The notes under the pieces are model-generated. The model was not told the origin of the DNA. It did no database searches and saw only the letters and a list, made by a program, of their open reading frames with translations. This document shows, in pieces, positions 1 to 6,698 of a stretch of DNA of 7,054 nucleotides. The translations under genes were made by a program, and so were the position numbers. Source of the stretch: Treponema sp. GTDB taxonomy: Bacteria > Spirochaetota > Spirochaetia > Treponematales > UBA12059. The stretch's first letter is position 1. Every line of letters begins with the position of its first letter. Location: positions 1 to 7,054 of the forward strand of contig JAAYUR010000008.1 in assembly GCA_012517645.1 (NCBI GenBank), read 5' to 3'.

Positions 1-598
1 CCAGGACGGATATATCCCGGGGCATGGTCGCGGAGAAGAGCAGGGTCTGGCGTTTCTTCGGCAGTAGGGCCACGAGCTTGCGCACGGCGTGGATAAAGCC
101 CATGTCGAGCATGCGATCCGCCTCGTCCAGAACCACCGTCTCCACCCGGTCCAGGCGGATATACCCCTCGCCGTGGAGATCCAGGAGGCGGCCCGGCGTC
201 GCGGTCAGGACGTCGACCCCCCGGGAGAGGGCCTTGATCTGGGGACTCTTGCCGACACCGCCGAAGACGCAGGCCCGGGTCGCCCGCAGGCGGCGGCCGT
301 AGGTCGCGAAGCTCTCGTCGATCTGGGCGGCCAATTCCCGGGTGGGGGCCACGATCAAGACCCGGGCCGCCCGGGGCTCCGGGCGCGCCGGAGAAGCGGC
401 CAGGCGCTGGAGGATGGGCAGGGCGAAGGCCGCGGTCTTGCCCGTGCCCGTCTGGGCCACGCCCAGCACGTCCCGCCCCGCGAGGAGGCTCGGGATGGTC
501 GTTTCCTGGATGGGGGTGGGAGAGGAGTATCCCTCCTCGGCCAGGGTGGAGAGGAGGGCCTCGATGAGCCCCAGAGAGCGGAAACCGGAATCGTTCAT
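1..598 (-). CDS. rhlE: DEAD-box ATP-dependent RNA helicase, RhlE-like (N-terminal part)
   Basis: This is the first RecA-like domain of a DEAD-box RNA helicase, an ATP-driven enzyme that unwinds short RNA duplexes in ribosome assembly or RNA decay. The visible 199 residues carry the motifs in order: Q motif GYSSPTPIQ (23-31), motif I AQTGTGKT (48-55), Ia APTRELA (84-90), GG (113-114), Ib TPGR (134-137), motif II DEAD (158-161) and motif III SAT (189-191). The stretch around DEAD, with RMLDMGFIH following, resembles RhlE more than DbpA or CsdA. The ATG at 598 is preceded by AAGGA with 5 nt spacing, and the Q motif begins at a normal distance from it. The C-terminal helicase domain lies outside the window. 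The gene follows pdhC in the same direction but 345 nt away, so it is probably a separate transcription unit. The family is certain; the RhlE subgroup is likely. Confidence 0.93.
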   Translation of the reverse strand, partial: MNDSGFRSLGLIEALLSTLAEEGYSSPTPIQETTIPSLLAGRDVLGVAQTGTGKTAAFALPILQRLAASPARPEPRAARVLIVAPTRELAAQIDESFATYGRRLRATRACVFGGVGKSPQIKALSRGVDVLTATPGRLLDLHGEGYIRLDRVETVVLDEADRMLDMGFIHAVRKLVALLPKKRQTLLFSATMPRDISVL

Positions 599-603
599 GG
601 AAA

Positions 604-608
604 TCCTT
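604..608 (-). promoter_or_regulatory. ribosome binding site of the helicase gene
   Basis: AAGGA on the minus strand ends 5 nt before the ATG at 598 and supports that start codon. Confidence 0.6.
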
Positions 609-610
609 GT

Positions 611-626
611 GTGACCGTAGTGTCAC
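611..626. promoter_or_regulatory. short inverted repeat directly upstream of the helicase ribosome binding site
   Basis: GTGAC (611-615) and GTCAC (622-626) form a perfect 5-bp inverted repeat with a 6-nt spacer, only 2 nt upstream of the helicase Shine-Dalgarno sequence. In RNA it could form a small hairpin beside the ribosome site. In DNA it could be a regulator half-site pair. The arms resemble CRP/FNR-type half sites, but the spacing (TGTGA, 8 nt, TCAC) is 2 nt too long for a classical CRP site. The function is inferred only, and a repeat this short can arise by chance. Confidence 0.3.
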
Positions 627-635
627 GAAGCTTGT
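625..635. repeat. second copy of the shared intergenic 11-mer
   Basis: ACGAAGCTTGT, identical to the copy at 5865-5875 and in the same orientation. It overlaps the last two bases of the inverted repeat at 611-626, just upstream of the helicase ribosome site. Confidence 0.3.
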
Positions 636-862
636 GCTGTGAATGGTGGACGTTGAATCGCGAAGGTTATTGGGAGGCTCTGTCCCTCTCGGGAAGGCTT
701 CGGGGGGTCTTCAGGATTCGGCTACCATATCCAAACCCCCTCCCTCGGCCCTACGGGCCCGTGGAGCGGGTCGGCGCCGATGTTGTGCATTCCCCGGGCG
801 CGCATCGGCGGCACGTCCGGTTCGGGCTCACTATACAGAAATCGGGCGGATATGGATAGTAC

Positions 863-899
863 CCGGGGCGGAACCGGAAAGTCCCCGATTTCGCCCCGG
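863..899 (-). terminator. candidate transcription terminator hairpin after pdhC
   Basis: CCGGGGCG (863-870) pairs perfectly with CGCCCCGG (892-899). The stem can extend by a G-U and two A-U pairs, and the loop holds a further 3-bp mini-stem (876-884). It begins 44 nt after the pdhC stop codon. No U-tract follows on the minus strand, so it is not a classical intrinsic terminator. It may act as a U-less terminator or as a 3'-end stabiliser. A second G/C inverted repeat, GCGGCC/GGCCGC at 905-910 and 931-936, lies between it and pdhC. Confidence 0.4.
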
Positions 900-943
900 A
901 ACCAGCGGCCCGCCGCTCCTGGGCCGGACAGGCCGCCGCCGTT

Positions 944-2317
944 CTAACCGAGCGCCCTTCCGGGCTCCTCAAGCATCCGGGCCAGGTCCTGCAGGAAGGC
1001 TGCCCCCACGGCCCCGTCGATGACCCGGTGGTCGCAGCCCAGGGTCAGGCTCATCCGCCTCCGGACCGACACGGTACCGTCGGGCATCGCGACCGGTTCC
1101 GCCCGTGCAGCTCCCACCGCAAGAATTGCCGAACCGGGGGGATTGATGATGGCGGTGAATTCCTCCACCCCGAAGCCTCCCAGGTTCGTGATCGTGAAGG
1201 TGGCTCCCGTGTATTCCTGGGGGGCCAGCCCGGGACCCTTGGCCTTGGCGATCAAGTCCGACATCTCCCGGTCGATGTCCAGGATTCCCTTGGACCCGCA
1301 GTCCCGCACCACCGGGGTAATCAGGCCGTCCGGTAGGGCGACCGCCAGGCCGACGTCCGCCCGGGATCGGTACTCGACGGCCGCGTTCCCGTTGCCGTCT
1401 TCCGTCCAGCCCGCGTTCACCGCGGGATGCCGGGCCAGGGCAGCGGCCGAGAGCTTGGCCAGGAGGGCGTTGATCGAGGGCTTCCGGCCTTCGGCATCCG
1501 CAAGATCCTCCCGCAGGGCCAGGAGGCGTTCGGCGTCCACGGTCCGTTTTAGATAGTAGTGGGGCGCCGAGAAGAAGCTCTCCGACAGCCGCCGGGCGAT
1601 GACCGCCCGCTTTCCCGCCACGGGCTCCCGCCGGACCGTCTGATCCGCCGCAGGCACCCGGAGCCCGGGGATCGCCGAGGGGGCCGCGCCGGGGCGCGGG
1701 CCCGCCGGGGCGGGGGACGCCCTCCCCGCCGCCGCGGCCTCCACGTCCCTCTTCACGACGCGGCCCCCGGGGCCCGTCCCCCGGATGGAACGGATGTCCA
1801 CGCCCAGCTCGGCGGCGAGGACTCGGGCCAGGGGCGAGGAAGGCGCCGGTCCCGACGGCTCGGCAGCGGGCGCCGAGGGAGGGAGCGAGGACCCCGAACC
1901 CGGGGCGGCGGGGATCCGCCCGGCGCCGCCGGAGGTCGAAGTGCCGGACGCGGGGGGGACGCCTCCCTCAGAGCCCGGGCCGGCCGGGAGTGCGGCGGCC
2001 GTCGCGGGGCCCGCCGTCCCCGGGGACGACTCACCCGCCCCCGCAGTGAGCTGGGCGAGCAGGGAGTCCGGACTCTCCCCGGCCTTGCCGATGATCCCGA
2101 TGACGTCCCCCACGGCCGCGCGGCCTCCCTCGGCAAGGAGGATCTTGAGAAGAGCGCCGTCCTTGGGCGCCTCGTAGTCCATGGACGCCTTGTCGGTCTC
2201 CACCTCGCAGAGAACGGAGCCCGCCTTGAACGCCTGGCCTTCCGCCACCTTCCACCGGGTCAGCGTACCCTCCGTCATGGTCGGGGACAGCGCGATCATG
2301 TATAGTTTTTCCGCCAT
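944..2317 (-). CDS. pdhC: dihydrolipoamide acetyltransferase, E2 of pyruvate dehydrogenase
   Basis: E2 forms the core of the pyruvate dehydrogenase complex and transfers the acetyl group from the lipoyl arm to coenzyme A. The 457-residue protein has one lipoyl domain (about 1-80) with the lipoylation motif ETDKA, Lys43. A long Ala/Pro/Gly/Ser linker (about 93-159) follows, then a peripheral-subunit-binding domain (about 160-194, with GTGPGGRV at 180-187) and the catalytic acyltransferase domain (about 230-457). The catalytic motif DHRVIDG is near the C-terminus (His430, Asp434), and PHYYL in the catalytic domain is typical of the pyruvate-type E2 also found in mitochondria. The ATG at 2317 follows GGAGGG with 5 nt spacing and lies 1 nt after the pdhB stop codon. 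The frame stays open to 2491, but the extra 58 residues are Trp/Arg-rich and overlap pdhB, so they are not coding. Last gene of the lplA-pdh operon. The length is normal for a single-lipoyl-domain E2. Confidence 0.96.
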   Translation of the reverse strand: MAEKLYMIALSPTMTEGTLTRWKVAEGQAFKAGSVLCEVETDKASMDYEAPKDGALLKILLAEGGRAAVGDVIGIIGKAGESPDSLLAQLTAGAGESSPGTAGPATAAALPAGPGSEGGVPPASGTSTSGGAGRIPAAPGSGSSLPPSAPAAEPSGPAPSSPLARVLAAELGVDIRSIRGTGPGGRVVKRDVEAAAAGRASPAPAGPRPGAAPSAIPGLRVPAADQTVRREPVAGKRAVIARRLSESFFSAPHYYLKRTVDAERLLALREDLADAEGRKPSINALLAKLSAAALARHPAVNAGWTEDGNGNAAVEYRSRADVGLAVALPDGLITPVVRDCGSKGILDIDREMSDLIAKAKGPGLAPQEYTGATFTITNLGGFGVEEFTAIINPPGSAILAVGAARAEPVAMPDGTVSVRRRMSLTLGCDHRVIDGAVGAAFLQDLARMLEEPGRALG

Positions 2318-2318
2318 A

Positions 2319-3289
2319 TCATCCCTCCGCGTACAGGACGCGCCGGGCCGCCGCCACCACCTTGGGCACGTTCGGCTGGGCCGCCAGCTCCAGGGCGTGG
2401 TTGTAGGGCATGGGCACGTCCTCCCCCGAGACCAGCTCCACCGGCGCGTCCAAGCGGTCGAAGCAGTTCCGGGAAACCATCCAGGCCACATGGGAGGCGA
2501 CGCTGGCCTGGGGCCAGGACTCGGTCACCACCACGCAGCGGTTGGTCTTCCGCACGCTCGCGTAGATAGCCTCTTCGTCCAGGGGGCGGAGGGTCCGAAG
2601 ATCCAGGACTTCCGCCTGGAAGCCCTGCCGGGCCAGCTCTTCCGCTGCTTCTAGAACCGTCCAAAGGGGTTTCGAATAGGTGATCAGGGTGAGGTCCGAA
2701 CCCGGGCGGCGCACCTCGGCCCTGCCGATGGGGACCAGGAACTCCTCGTCGGGGACCTCGCCCTTCAGGCCGTACATCATCTCGGCCTCCATCATCACCA
2801 CGGGGTCGTCATCCCGGATCGCGCTTTTAAGGAGGCCGTAGGCGTCCGCCGGAGTCGCGGGGGCCACGACCTTGAGGCCCGGGACGTGGGCCCAGTAGCT
2901 CTCCAGGGCCTGGGAATGCTGGCTGGCGAGGTACTCCGCCGGGCCGTTGGGGCCTCGGAATACGATGGGGACCGAGAACTGACCGCCGGACATATACCTC
3001 ATCTTGGCGGCCTCGTTGACCACCTGATCTACGGCGAGCAGGGCGAAGTTGTGGGTCATCCACTCCACCACCGGCCGGAGTCCCGCCATGGCGGCCCCCA
3101 CCCCCAGGCCCGTGAAGCCGAGTTCCGTGATCGGCGTATCCAGGATCCGGTTGGGCCCGTACTTGGCCAAGAGTCCCTTGGATACCTTGTAGGCCCCGTC
3201 GTACTCCCCGACCTCCTCTCCCATAAGGAGGACCCGCTCGTCCCGGGCGAGCTCCTCGTCCAGGGCCCGGTTCAGGGCTTCGCGATATG

Positions 3290-3302
<13 letters not shown>
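2319..3302 (-). CDS. pdhB: pyruvate dehydrogenase E1 component, beta subunit
   Basis: E1-beta pairs with E1-alpha in a heterotetramer that decarboxylates pyruvate with thiamine diphosphate and acetylates the E2 lipoyl group. The 327 residues match the usual E1-beta length. The N-terminal pyrimidine-binding domain shows GEEVGEYDGAYKVSKGL (28-44) and TPITELGF (56-63), whose Glu60 matches the family's ThDP-activating glutamate. YMSGGQFSVP and the C-terminal transketolase-type domain follow. The start is a choice between ATG 3302, giving MAVMTYREAL and lying 4 nt after GGAGG, and ATG 3293, which makes an ATGA overlap with the pdhA stop codon but lies 13 nt from that GGAGG. I prefer 3302. It overlaps pdhA by 13 nt, which points to translational coupling and equal subunit output. 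The open frame up to 3773 is a shadow within pdhA. The 2-oxoacid could in principle be branched-chain, but the E2 looks pyruvate-type. Confidence 0.95.
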
Positions 3303-4331
<1,029 letters not shown>

Positions 4332-4339
<8 letters not shown>

Positions 4340-4778
4340 GGCTCGCCTCCGCACGGAAGGATTCCTGCTTCAGGGGCAGGAAGAGGGTCGCTTCCTCGAT
4401 CTCCGTCTCCAGCACCACCAGGTCCCCGGCCTTGGGGTTGATCCTCCAGAAGACCTGGAGGTTCGGCCCGATGGCCTCCAGCACCTCGACCTTCAGCTCC
4501 GGCTCGTCCACCACGAAGGCCCTGCCCTTCAGGGAGACGATTCGGTCCAGGGTCCGGCTCTGGAAGGCCCATTCCACCTTCGGGTTTTCCCGGATGAATC
4601 CCACCTTGCCGAACCGGGATCCGGTGACCGCGAACAGCCTTCCGGGGAACCGGGGCAGGAGGGCGGGGGTCATCCAGCGGGAATGGGGGTATCCCCGGTC
4701 ATCCACCGTGGTGAGCACCCCCACCTTGGATTCCTCCAGGAGTGAGTGAAGAACGGAAACGATCTGATTAAAATCCAT
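4332..4778 (-). CDS. pyridoxamine 5'-phosphate oxidase-like FMN-binding split-barrel protein
   Basis: A small protein of 148 residues that resembles the pyridoxamine-5'-phosphate-oxidase / general stress protein 26 group of flavin-binding split barrels. What I see is a short N-terminal helix, then KVGVLTTVDDRGYPHSRWM (18-36), a strand with LFAVTGSRFGKV (48-59), and ENPKVEWAF (64-72) followed by VSLKGRAFV (81-89). This order is characteristic of the fold: strand-turn-strand with Pro-His, a basic residue that usually meets the FMN phosphate, then NP.V. Members bind FMN, F420 or heme, and many have no known reaction, so the substrate cannot be stated. It is shorter than true PdxH, which is usually over 200 residues, and is unlikely to be the vitamin B6 enzyme. 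The ATG at 4778 has a strong AAGGAG with 6 nt spacing. It begins 18 nt after lplA, and its stop lies within pdhA, so it is almost certainly co-translated with the pyruvate dehydrogenase genes. Confidence 0.85.
4346..4350 (-). promoter_or_regulatory. ribosome binding site of pdhA
   Basis: GGAGG on the minus strand, 6 nt before ATG 4339 and inside the 3' end of the split-barrel gene. It decides the pdhA start against the upstream ATG at 4354. Confidence 0.65.
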
Positions 4779-4784
4779 GTAGAA

Positions 4785-4790
4785 CTCCTT
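4785..4790 (-). promoter_or_regulatory. ribosome binding site of the split-barrel gene
   Basis: AAGGAG on the minus strand lies 6 nt before ATG 4778, in the 18-nt gap after lplA. Together with the GGAGGG before pdhC (2323-2328), it is among the stronger Shine-Dalgarno matches in the operon. Confidence 0.65.
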
Positions 4791-4796
4791 CCGGTT

Positions 4797-5813
4797 TCAA
4801 GACCCTGTACCGCCGTCCCGTACCGAGCCCGGCCCCCCGGGCCTTGGCGAATCAACGTTCCCTGTCCCGGCGGCCCTTCCCGCCGCCCAGGCCCGGATCT
4901 CCTCAAGCAGGGCGGCGTCGAAGGGTTCCCCCGCCCAGGCTTCCGGAAGCTCTCGGACCCTAGAATCCGAGGACCGATCCGAAGCCCCTTCGATGTCCGC
5001 CCGGGTCCGGACGCTTTCGACCCGTCCCTCCCGGACCCGGAGGAAGAGCTCTTCGTCTCCCGGGGCCGCCCCGGAAGCAGGCCCGAGGGCGACACAGAAC
5101 GGCATCGTGCTTCCGAACACCCACTCCCAGGATCCGTGCTCCCTCTCCCGGTCCGACCAGGCGCCCTCGGGCAGGACCCGGCCGGGGTCCTCCGGTTTCG
5201 GGGCCCCGTACCGGGACTCCAGTTCCGCGAACAGGGCGTCTCGCACCGAATCCACCGTCAGACCAGGAATTACATCCTCGAGGTTCCGAACCCGGGAGCG
5301 CACGGAGGCCACAGCCCGATCCCCCTCCGAAGGGATCCCGGCCAGGGAGCGCCGAAGGGCCGGCAGATCCGACGACACCAGCAAGGTCCCGTGGATCAGC
5401 ACCGAGGGGCCGAAGTACCTCCGGGCCGTTCCGCAGATCTTGCCGCCCTCCAAGAACAGAGCGCCCCTGGAATCCCGGGTCGGCCGAATCCCCAAGCGGC
5501 CCAGGGCCGCGGAGACGAACTCCAGGGCGTCGTCCACGACCCAGGCGTCCCTCTCCACCATGAACGACCAGTTCAGGTTCCCCGGGTCATGGTACACCGT
5601 GCCCCCGCCGCTCCGGCGACGGAAAACAGGAAATCCCGAATCCGTCGCCGCTTCCCTCCAGGGATTCTGGTTGCGTCCGACCACCACGCAGGGATCGTTC
5701 CGGTAAACAAGGAATACGGACCGTCCGCGTTCCCGGGATTCCAGGAGGACATCCTCCCATGCAAGGTTTCGGGCCGGGGATCGCTGGGTAGACTCGTAGG
5801 GTGTCCAGCTCAC
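4797..5813 (-). CDS. lplA: lipoate-protein ligase A, two-domain form
   Basis: LplA activates free lipoate with ATP to lipoyl-AMP and transfers it to the lipoyl-domain lysine of E2-type proteins in the cytoplasm. Numbering from GTG 5813 (338 residues): NLAWEDVLLE (16-25) matches the NMAxDEALLE start of the family. RRRSGGGT (65-72) with His75 is the lipoyl-AMP loop. GGKICGTA (123-130), with Lys125 as the catalytic lysine, is followed by HGTLL. A C-terminal accessory domain contains WEWVFG, as in E. coli-type LplA, and the last 29 or so residues are a Gly/Pro/Ser-rich tail of doubtful function. There is no ATG near the start. The frame also opens with TTG at 5849 and TTG at 5822, all without a Shine-Dalgarno sequence. 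GTG 5813 is preferred because a promoter-like element ends 7 nt before it and the family alignment begins there. First gene of the operon whose E2 is its obvious substrate. Confidence 0.92.
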   Translation of the reverse strand: MSWTPYESTQRSPARNLAWEDVLLESRERGRSVFLVYRNDPCVVVGRNQNPWREAATDSGFPVFRRRSGGGTVYHDPGNLNWSFMVERDAWVVDDALEFVSAALGRLGIRPTRDSRGALFLEGGKICGTARRYFGPSVLIHGTLLVSSDLPALRRSLAGIPSEGDRAVASVRSRVRNLEDVIPGLTVDSVRDALFAELESRYGAPKPEDPGRVLPEGAWSDREREHGSWEWVFGSTMPFCVALGPASGAAPGDEELFLRVREGRVESVRTRADIEGASDRSSDSRVRELPEAWAGEPFDAALLEEIRAWAAGRAAGTGNVDSPRPGGPGSVRDGGTGS

Positions 5814-5820
5814 GGTAACC

Positions 5821-5849
5821 AAGATACTGGAATCAGGAGGAAAACGCAA
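5821..5849 (-). promoter_or_regulatory. candidate sigma70-type promoter of the lplA-pdh operon
   Basis: On the minus strand TTGCGT (5849-5844) and TATCTT (5826-5821) are separated by exactly 17 nt. They match the -35 and -10 consensus at 3 and 4 of 6 bases, including the key TTG and TAT..T. The -10 ends 7 nt before GTG 5813, so the transcript would begin at or next to that codon and be leaderless. If instead TTG 5849 is the true start of lplA, these bases would be coding and the match would be chance. Confidence 0.4.
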
Positions 5850-5864
5850 AATCGGGGCACTGGT

Positions 5865-5875
5865 ACGAAGCTTGT
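5865..5875. repeat. 11-mer shared by the two intergenic regions
   Basis: ACGAAGCTTGT occurs here, 15 nt upstream of the candidate lplA -35 element. It occurs again in the same orientation at 625-635, 26 nt upstream of the helicase start codon. It has an AAGCTT palindromic core and is AT-richer than its surroundings. A shared regulator site is possible but unproven. Confidence 0.3.
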
Positions 5876-5881
5876 TGCGGG

Positions 5882-5897
5882 CCGATGGATCCGTCGG
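5882..5897. promoter_or_regulatory. near-perfect 16-bp palindrome between the ABC ATPase gene and lplA
   Basis: CCGATGGATCCGTCGG is a palindrome with 7 of 8 base pairs matched, the only mismatch being T5886 against G5893. It is centred on GGATCC with no spacer, so as DNA it could bind a dimeric regulator. As RNA it would give only a 4-5 bp stem, too weak for a good terminator. It lies 32 nt upstream of the candidate -35 of lplA and 12 nt after the ATPase stop codon. Confidence 0.35.
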
Positions 5898-5909
5898 GAG
5901 ACTCGAGGC

Positions 5910-6698
5910 TTACTCCTCAGGGGGCCGATGAAGGAACTGGGGCCGATCGGCCCCGGGATGCCCCACCCGGACAAGCCCCGCCCTGTACGCCCTCTCCACG
6001 GCCCCCTCGGACAGGGCTTCCTCCGGGGCCACCGGAGGGGAAAGCATCCCTCCGGTCAACATCCCGATCCGGTCCGCCCACAGGGACGCCAGGTTGAGGT
6101 CGTGGATGGTCGCCGCCACCGCCGCACCGCCCCGGGCCAGGCGCCGGAGCATGCCCAGGATTTCGGCCTGATGGCCCGCGTCCAGGTGGGCTTCCGGCTC
6201 GTCCAGAAGCAGGACCGGGGCCTCCTGGGCGAGGGCCCGGGCGATCAGGAGCCTCCGGAACTCCCCGCCCGAGAGCTCCGAAGCGGGGCGCTCGGCGTCC
6301 CCCTGCAGGCCCACGGCCTGCAGGGCGGCGGCCACGGCCCGGTCGTCCTCGGGCCCCCCGGGAGCAAACCAGCCCAGGCGGGCGAAGCGCCCGGCCCACA
6401 CGGTCTGGCGCGCCGTGAACCCGGGCACCGGGGTCTCCATCTGGGGCACGTAGGCCGCGAGCCGGGCGCGGTTCCGCACGCTCATGCGGGTGATCGGCTC
6501 TCCCCGTACGCGGACCTCTCCGGAGAGGGGGGGCAGGAGCCCTCCCAAGGTTCGTAACAGGGTGGTCTTGCCGGATCCGTTCGGTCCCACCAGCACGGTA
6601 AGCTCACCGGCCGGGATGTCCAGGTTCACATCCCTCAACACGGGGACGCGCCGATACCCGCAGGCCAGGCCCCGGGCGGACAGGACGGGCGCGCTCAA
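5910..6698 (-). CDS. ABC transporter ATP-binding protein, FecE/BtuD type (iron-siderophore, heme or cobalamin uptake)
   Basis: Cytoplasmic ATPase that powers a FecCD-type importer. All motifs are present in its 262 residues: Walker A GPNGSGKTT (38-46, Lys44), Q-loop Gln86 in YVPQ, signature LSGGE (142-146), Walker B LLLDEP (163-168), D-loop HLD (171-173) and H-loop His199 in TIHDLN. The length is usual for the family. The start is TTG at 6698: it has GGAGG with 6 nt spacing, makes a TTGA overlap with the permease stop codon, and gives the standard N-terminus ahead of GLACGY. The next in-frame methionine is residue 72, far past Walker A. The substrate cannot be told from the ATPase: siderophore, heme, cobalamin and related metal chelates are all possible. 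Small deviations are Phe147 after SGGE and EPEAHLD in place of the common EPT.HLD. No clear terminator follows, so read-through into lplA is possible. Confidence 0.95.
   Translation of the reverse strand: MSAPVLSARGLACGYRRVPVLRDVNLDIPAGELTVLVGPNGSGKTTLLRTLGGLLPPLSGEVRVRGEPITRMSVRNRARLAAYVPQMETPVPGFTARQTVWAGRFARLGWFAPGGPEDDRAVAAALQAVGLQGDAERPASELSGGEFRRLLIARALAQEAPVLLLDEPEAHLDAGHQAEILGMLRRLARGGAAVAATIHDLNLASLWADRIGMLTGGMLSPPVAPEEALSEGAVERAYRAGLVRVGHPGADRPQFLHRPPEE

Larger units (their letters stand above)
599..943. other. 345-nt intergenic region between pdhC and the helicase gene
   Basis: No convincing gene on either strand. Going from pdhC toward the helicase, it holds a G/C-rich inverted repeat (905-936), a stronger hairpin (863-899), a TATAGT hexamer on the minus strand (830-835) that could be a weak -10 element without a good -35, a small GGCCC-tac-GGGCC hairpin (747-759), the 11-mer ACGAAGCTTGT (625-635) and the inverted repeat at 611-626. 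It should contain the 3' end of the pdh transcript and the promoter of the helicase, but I cannot place that promoter firmly. If TATAGT is used, the helicase mRNA would have a leader of more than 200 nt. Confidence 0.6.
5814..5909. other. 96-nt intergenic region before lplA
   Basis: Separates the transporter genes from the lplA-pdh operon. It holds, in transcription order, the 16-bp palindrome (5882-5897), the shared 11-mer (5865-5875) and the candidate promoter (5821-5849). The stretch 5814-5849 counts as intergenic only if lplA starts at GTG 5813. Confidence 0.5.

Noticed and set aside
610..626. CRP-type binding site
   Set aside because: TGTGA and TCAC are present, but the spacer is 8 nt rather than 6, and the position right at the ribosome site does not suit an activator. 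Kept only as an unassigned inverted repeat.
830..858. Helicase promoter with TATAGT as the -10 element
   Set aside because: The -10 is acceptable, but the hexamer at 17 nt spacing (TATCCA) does not resemble a -35 and there is no extended -10. Too weak to list as a promoter.
89..859. A 256-codon open frame on the plus strand across the helicase gene
   Set aside because: Antisense to a gene with all expected DEAD-box motifs. The translation is low-complexity Gly/Arg/Asp-rich and without domain resemblance.
751..972. A 73-codon minus-strand open frame in the pdhC-helicase intergenic region
   Set aside because: It starts out of frame inside the pdhC 3' end, has no good ribosome site, crosses the G/C hairpins and resembles no family. 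Its composition is that of random GC-rich sequence.
1840..2040. Possible repeat region in the pdhC linker
   Set aside because: The bias reflects the Ala/Pro/Gly/Ser-rich interdomain linker encoded in a GC-rich genome. I see no regular repeat unit.
2318..2491. N-terminal extension of E2 to an upstream start
   Set aside because: The 58 added residues are Trp/Arg/Pro-rich and lie out of frame over the conserved C-terminus of E1-beta. ATG 2317 has a GGAGGG site and gives the standard lipoyl-domain start.
4746..6557. A 603-codon open frame on the plus strand
   Set aside because: It lies antisense to the split-barrel gene, lplA and the ABC ATPase, is made of Pro/Gly/Arg/His-rich sequence with no recognisable domain, and results from high GC content. 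The minus strand carries clear family motifs.
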